Assembly (NCBI GenBank): GCA_047608975.1 | Contig: JBLFYM010000006.1 | Location: forward strand, 21,136 to 85,135 | Origin: GCA-2715965 sp047608975 | GTDB lineage: Bacteria; Verrucomicrobiota; Verrucomicrobiia; Limisphaerales; JAYPXF01 | Reading direction: 5' to 3' | Length of the DNA: 64,000 nt | Shown: positions 60,016 through 64,000 of the stretch, piece by piece | Layout: each line of letters begins with the position of its first letter | Position numbering within the stretch: the first letter of the stretch is position 1 | Program-made: the position numbers and the translations under genes | Notes under the pieces: model-generated | Databases searched by the model: none | The model's input: the letters and a program-made list of their open reading frames with translations, nothing else | What the model was told of the DNA's origin: nothing

Positions 60016-60498
60016 GTGGAATTGCAGCAAAAAATTCTTCCGCTCGAAGACGTGGCTGAGTGGCGGGAATCGCTTCGTAAGGAAGGACGAACGTTGGTCG
60101 TCACCAACGGCTGTTTCGATATCCTCCACGCGGGCCATGTAGTCTATCTCGACGCGGCCAGTTCGGAAGGCGACGTCCTGTTGGTCGGGCTGAATGGCGA
60201 TGCTTCGGTCCGGGAACTGAAGGGAGCGGGGCGCCCCGTAAATCCCGGGGCCGATCGCGCAACCGTGCTCGCAGGTTTGACGGCCGTAGCCGCCGTCACG
60301 GTCTTCGCCGAACTCGATGCCCTCAGATTGCTGGAACTCACCAAACCGGACGTTTACGTGAAAGGGGGCGACTACACGATCGACACGATCAATCAACCCG
60401 AACGGAGACTCGTGGAAGGTCAGGGCGGAAGAATCGTGATTCTCCCAGGTGTGGAAGGTCGCTCGACCACCGCGATTCTTGAGCGGGCAAAGTCGTAA
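60016..60498 (+). CDS. rfaE2: D-glycero-beta-D-manno-heptose 1-phosphate adenylyltransferase
   Basis: 160 residues from GTG 60016; no ATG is in frame and the open frame extends to TTG 59899. Cytidylyltransferase-type motifs: TLVVTNGCFDILHAGHVVYLDAA (HxGH), GLNGDASVRELKGAGRPVNP, and VEGRSTTAILERAKS (the ISSTxIxxRI-like end). VYVKGGDYTID matches the RfaE/HldE domain II. It would make ADP-heptose for lipopolysaccharide core. As a separate one-domain enzyme it needs a kinase (HldA) encoded elsewhere. Start is uncertain. Confidence 0.92.
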   Translation: MELQQKILPLEDVAEWRESLRKEGRTLVVTNGCFDILHAGHVVYLDAASSEGDVLLVGLNGDASVRELKGAGRPVNPGADRATVLAGLTAVAAVTVFAELDALRLLELTKPDVYVKGGDYTIDTINQPERRLVEGQGGRIVILPGVEGRSTTAILERAKS

Positions 60499-60851
60499 AC
60501 CTTCTCAAAGGAGTTACTGCATCGCGGCGCGAACGCCAAAAATCGCGCTATTCCAGTTGCTTGGGGTCAAAGGTGAGGTTTCCGGGATCACAACACCAAC
60601 GGATACCAACTACGCATCCAGAAGGAGTATTGCAAATGTTAGCATATGATAGTATCCGTAACTGATCTGCATTGCCTTTGATTTTAAAAAAGCTCCAGGA
60701 GATCACTCAAAAGCTATCACTACCACCCCACGACACAGGTCAACTTGGTGTCCACGAATTCTCACCAATACTGCCGCCGATTCGCACTGACCAAACTGGC
60801 CTCCCTCATATCTCGTCATTCCCAGATAGAGACGCCCAATTGAACAAAGCC
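60499..60851. other. Intergenic stretch before the pseudopilin gene
   Basis: 353 bases without a supported gene. It contains TATTGCAAATG near 60629, which resembles half of a Zur-type site but has no inverted partner. The upstream open frame of the pseudopilin gene starts at 60672 but its first 60 codons look non-coding. Confidence 0.4.
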
Positions 60852-61709
60852 ATGACTCTGACTCGCAAAAATAGGCCCACCGGTTTCACTCTGATCGAGG
60901 CAACTGTGGTGCTGGCCTGCATCGCAATTCTTGGAACCATCTGGGCGATCAACATACGACGGGCCAAAGGGATATCGACGCGAATAAAATGTGTAAGCAA
61001 CCTCAAGATTGCTGCGCTCTCGCTCAAAATCTACGCCAGCGACCATAACGATCACTACGCGTGGCAGGTCGAACCCGATATCTCCTTCAGCACACCACTT
61101 GCGACGATGAATCTGGCCGACCGCACGACAAATTCCATCGCCGACTGTGCGGCGTGGGCGCAGTGGGGGTGCCTGTCCAATGAACTGGGTTCCCCAAAGA
61201 TCCTCCTTTGTTCAGGTAACCGGTTGAAGAAAAACTCCATCGCGACGGACTGGTCTACCTCAGAATTCCGGGGATTCTTTGCAAAGCGGGGATTTGACCG
61301 GATGCATCGCGTGCATCACGGCATGGATCTGATCAGCTACAACCGCGAGGTGGGCTACGACACCTCGATCTCGTATTTCTTGAACCTCGATGCCGATGAA
61401 TCGATTCCGGCGGGCATTCTCTGCGGCGACGCGAATGTCAGCTGGATTTCTCCGGGGCTGGGAGGTGATCTGGATCAGCGAAATCCGATGCGCGCCGGTT
61501 TGCAGGTCATCACGGGGCAAGCCGGTGAGAATCTGTCTTTTGTGTCGGGGCGTCAGCAGGGCCACTACCGTCGCCATGGTTTGGAAGGCAACATCGCGCT
61601 GGCGGACGGCAGCGTGCAGCAGGTCACCAGTGAGCAACTACGCCAGACCTTCAGTATCTCCACCAATGCAATTGGCTCACCCTTATTGAACCTGCTGATC
61701 CCGCAGTGA
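60852..61709 (+). CDS. Prepilin-like protein with N-terminal cleavage/methylation signal
   Basis: 285 residues from ATG 60852. MTLTRKNRPTGFTLIEATVVLACIAILGTIWA is a type IV prepilin leader (cleavage after Gly before FTLIE) with the hydrophobic helix. The C-terminal GHYRRHGLEGNIALADGSVQQVT gives the H-x-DG type motif of the large DUF1559-like verrucomicrobial/planctomycetal pseudopilins. It is processed by a prepilin peptidase encoded elsewhere and probably belongs to a type II secretion-like complex. Its 3' end overlaps the convergent VWA gene by 27 bases. Confidence 0.88.
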   Translation: MTLTRKNRPTGFTLIEATVVLACIAILGTIWAINIRRAKGISTRIKCVSNLKIAALSLKIYASDHNDHYAWQVEPDISFSTPLATMNLADRTTNSIADCAAWAQWGCLSNELGSPKILLCSGNRLKKNSIATDWSTSEFRGFFAKRGFDRMHRVHHGMDLISYNREVGYDTSISYFLNLDADESIPAGILCGDANVSWISPGLGGDLDQRNPMRAGLQVITGQAGENLSFVSGRQQGHYRRHGLEGNIALADGSVQQVTSEQLRQTFSISTNAIGSPLLNLLIPQ

Positions 61710-63401
61710 GCATCGCGCCGGCGGGGTTCCCACGAACTGCCGCTCTTCCATCGACTGACTGATCAGGCTCGGATCTCCAGGTCGCTGCAAAAGTTTCTTC
61801 GAACAGAGCAAAGCGATCGTGAGAACGCCGACAGCGACGATTAAATAGATCCATGCCGAAGAGCCTGGACGGGCACCACCGCCCAGCGTCGGTTGCTTGG
61901 ATTCACCGGGGCCACCCACCAACAAAGCGGGGGTTGGATTCGGCACTTTGGCGGGTTCGGGTTTCGAATCGGTGCTCACGCGACCCGGTGCGGCACCTCC
62001 CACCGAAACAAGTTTTACTCGCGGAGCGGCGTCTGGAGCGACCGCCCCGCTCACGGTCGAACTGCTGGCACCCGCAATCACTGCTGAATTCGTTACGACC
62101 CGATTCTGCTCCGCTCGCTGCTCCGGAATCTCAACCACCACCCGCGGCACGGGAACGTTTACGAGCTGGGTAATAATGTGAATCTGCGGAACCTGTTGCG
62201 CCGCGTTGGTCCCGATTGGCGCAATGACCGCCGTGCGAATGACGCCGGGGGGTGGCTGCGTAGGCAAAGACCGGTTGGTTCTGACAGGTGCAGCAACCGC
62301 GTTGGCGGTCGTGACGATCGCCACCGGCTTCGAGCGACTCAATTTCACGCGGACGGCTGCATTTGTCCCGTTCGTGATGTACTTGCTCCGCGGTAACGAG
62401 TTGGTCCCCCGCACGATTACGACATTGGTGTTGGCGTTCTCCGAATCTTTCGGCTTCTTGCTGAATGATGTGGGCACCGGCGTTTTGACCCGGGGTTTGA
62501 TGTCGGTGGCAAACACCACGTTTGGGTTGGTGTTTGCTTTCGGTGAGATCTCAATCGTGGGCCGCACGGTCCGGGGCCTCATTGGGGCCGCATTCGGGCG
62601 CCCGATCACATCCCGTGGGGCCGGAGGAATTACCGGCGGCTTCTCAATCTCTCGCGGTTGCGCCGGTGTCACCACGGGCTTGAATCCAGCGGTCGGGGAC
62701 GGCTTGGGAATTGTCGAAACAATGACCGGATTGATCGGAGGGGGAGCCGGCTCGTTAGATTGCCCCACCACCGGGCGGCCGTCCGGACCGGGCGGCAATC
62801 TGAAAGGTTCATTCGCAGCATGCACTGCCGATGCAACGAAATTGCCCTGATCGCTCAACAGCACCGTCACGAACGGCACCTTCGCCGCCCGGAGTTCCTC
62901 AGCGCGCCATCCATAGGCGTTGTTGATCGTGCGATCAAATGGCGTCCCGACAATCACCCGTGACCCATCGGTGATAAGCAGCACGGCGAGTTTCGGACAA
63001 ATCCGCCGAGCACGGGTGAGCGCATTCATCAACGCCCCCATGTTGGGCGTGCGCCGATACTTCTGTCGTTCCATGAATTGCACAACCCGGTGGCCAATCG
63101 ACTGGTTCATTCCGGGAATCCACGCGTTGAGCGGAAATTCTCGCTGCTGGATGGTCTCGTTGAAGGTCCAGATCGTGAAAACTTCGCCCTCCTTCATCTG
63201 GCCGTAGAGACCGCTGCTCACCAGCTGATACAGCGAGCTCGCGGTAGCATCGGCCATCCGCGCCATGGAGAGCGAGGTATCGACGATAATCAGATAGCGA
63301 CAGTCCGGAGTGAGGGGGACGGCCGGCGTCATCATCTCCGCCGCCGGCAGACGGGCGGCGGCGAACAGGCTTAGCAGGGCCAATGTGAAGCGCTTGATCA
63401 T
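61683..63401 (-). CDS. Exported VWA-domain protein with Pro/Thr-rich stalk and C-terminal anchor
   Basis: 572 residues: signal peptide (RFTLALLSLFAAARLPAA), a VWA domain in residues about 30-190 (YLIIVDTSLSMARMADATA with MIDAS D-x-S-x-S; LAVLLITDGSRVIVG), then about 280 residues of Pro/Thr/Val/Asn-rich low complexity with scattered Arg, and a C-terminal helix (AWIYLIVAVGVLTIALLCSKKLL). The layout suggests a surface- or periplasm-facing VWA head on a flexible stalk. It starts at the stop of the YacP-like gene, so the two are coupled. Confidence 0.85.
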   Translation of the reverse strand: MIKRFTLALLSLFAAARLPAAEMMTPAVPLTPDCRYLIIVDTSLSMARMADATASSLYQLVSSGLYGQMKEGEVFTIWTFNETIQQREFPLNAWIPGMNQSIGHRVVQFMERQKYRRTPNMGALMNALTRARRICPKLAVLLITDGSRVIVGTPFDRTINNAYGWRAEELRAAKVPFVTVLLSDQGNFVASAVHAANEPFRLPPGPDGRPVVGQSNEPAPPPINPVIVSTIPKPSPTAGFKPVVTPAQPREIEKPPVIPPAPRDVIGRPNAAPMRPRTVRPTIEISPKANTNPNVVFATDIKPRVKTPVPTSFSKKPKDSENANTNVVIVRGTNSLPRSKYITNGTNAAVRVKLSRSKPVAIVTTANAVAAPVRTNRSLPTQPPPGVIRTAVIAPIGTNAAQQVPQIHIITQLVNVPVPRVVVEIPEQRAEQNRVVTNSAVIAGASSSTVSGAVAPDAAPRVKLVSVGGAAPGRVSTDSKPEPAKVPNPTPALLVGGPGESKQPTLGGGARPGSSAWIYLIVAVGVLTIALLCSKKLLQRPGDPSLISQSMEERQFVGTPPARCSLRDQQVQ

Positions 63402-63871
63402 CAGAAATCAGATTTGTGATAGCGGGATTTCTCCCGTCGATTGTGGAGTTTTACCGCGTCTGTCAAATCCTGCAAAGCCGCATTCACATCCAGAATAAAT
63501 TCCTCACAACCGCGCGGCATCCCGCCGAAAGACGTGATCATGTCCCGTTCAGCGTGATCATCGGTGACAACGAGCACCTCGCCGAGCTGGGCCAGCTTGT
63601 AGGCCACGCGTTCGATCAGGTCATCGGCAGTCTTGCCCGAAGGAGAATAGATGATCTCCATTTCCGGATCACTCGGCGTCTTCGGAGTCCCGGGTGGCGC
63701 TCCCCCTCCATCAAAGAATACGGTCACCGGCGTTCCCACGGAATCACGGTATTGCGTCAACACATGCACCAACGCATCCCGCGCCTCAGCCGTATGCCGC
63801 TCCGCATGCGACGCCAGGCGGGGCCAGGCGTGTAGCAGGCTGTATCCATCAACCAAGATGCGAAGTATCGG
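63401..63871 (-). CDS. YacP-like NYN-domain ribonuclease
   Basis: 156 residues from GTG 63871 (PILRILVDGYSLLHAWPRL), which matches the start of YacP/Rae1 family members; the frame is open upstream past ATG 63976 to the window edge, with sequence that does not resemble the family. Motifs: ILVDGYSLLHA (first catalytic Asp), VTVFFDGGGAPPG, EIIYSPSGKTADDLIERVAYKL (DD pair) and VLVVTDDHAERDMITSFGG (further acidic residues). Rae1 cleaves mRNA on the ribosome in Bacillus; role here presumed similar. An N-terminal fusion cannot be excluded from this window. Confidence 0.82.
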   Translation of the reverse strand, partial: PILRILVDGYSLLHAWPRLASHAERHTAEARDALVHVLTQYRDSVGTPVTVFFDGGGAPPGTPKTPSDPEMEIIYSPSGKTADDLIERVAYKLAQLGEVLVVTDDHAERDMITSFGGMPRGCEEFILDVNAALQDLTDAVKLHNRREKSRYHKSDF

Positions 63872-64000
63872 CACGCGCGCAGAATGCCGACAACGCCAGC
63901 CGGGATCAAAGTGTTTTGCCACGGCATCCCCGAATGTAGCCGCAAGCGTGAGCGAGCAGATGCCCACGCGGGTCATTGACGCCCCCGCGCGGTTGCTGGA

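Noticed and set aside
60627..60648. Possible sixth Zur-type site (TATTGCAAATG)
   Set aside because: Only one half-site is present and the neighbouring gene is a pseudopilin; the second half does not match.

Overview
The window looks like chromosome of a free-living, Gram-negative member of the Verrucomicrobia/Planctomycetes superphylum, most likely Verrucomicrobia. This rests on family content: a DUF1552 protein next to a DUF1592/1587/1588/1585 'Planctomycete cytochrome' protein, two secreted sulfatases, an exported prepilin-like protein with a C-terminal DG motif, a MoxR/DUF58/BatA-type cluster with large exported partners, and a TonB-dependent receptor (hence an outer membrane). No rRNA or CRISPR array was seen; there is one tRNA (Thr-CGT).

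Layout. 1-7.2 kb: exported degradative proteins on the minus strand and a decayed sterol-desaturase remnant. 7.2-9.8 kb: a scrappy island with a DnaQ-like exonuclease that lacks a usable start codon, a membrane-anchored HNH-like protein, a short group II intron relic and a 130-bp MITE-like element. 9.8-32.8 kb: the most interesting part, a candidate zinc-acquisition island. 32.8-35.2 kb: gene debris (truncated radical SAM gene ending at a perfect 20-bp palindrome, a membrane-protein gene with an in-frame stop, a 41-bp repeat shared with 7.3 kb) and tRNA-Thr. 35.3-43.8 kb: two orphan response regulators, a sulfatase, a DUF192 lipoprotein, three tandem paralogous exported proteins and a squalene-cyclase-fold protein. 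43.8-53.2 kb: MoxR - DUF58 - BatA/VWA - VWA - DUF4175-like cluster. 53.4-56.8 kb: a REP-associated transposase, an aminotransferase, and DUF2339 and RHS fragments. 56.8-64 kb: TerB/SWIM-like protein, STAS, HolA, bifunctional nuclease, heptose-1-P adenylyltransferase, pseudopilin, VWA protein and a YacP-like NYN protein.

The zinc island. A Fur/Zur-family regulator gene sits at the centre. Five copies of one palindrome (best form ATTGCAAATGGTTTGCAAT) lie in front of every transcription unit around it: the two-domain choice-of-anchor M protein and, divergently, a ZnuD-like TonB receptor; a minus-strand operon (Cys/His-rich exported protein, four-repeat choice-of-anchor M protein, membrane/spermidine-synthase fusion); zur itself; a minus-strand ABC operon (ATPase, permease, His-rich TPR protein); and a plus-strand operon (COG0523/CobW GTPase, two TlpA-like proteins one of which carries a Cys/Asp/Glu/His metal-binding repeat, MerC, a second ABC permease). 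This last operon leads into DUF3450 - TtpC-like - ExbB - ExbD - TonB - TPR, the gene order of the Vibrio TonB2 system. I infer that together these take up zinc across the outer membrane under zinc starvation, with surface proteins that bind metal through conserved HxH/HHEH motifs. Choice-of-anchor M proteins are best known from actinobacterial zinc ABC transporter loci, so their occurrence with a ZnuD-like receptor and a TonB2-type motor is, to my knowledge, not a described arrangement.
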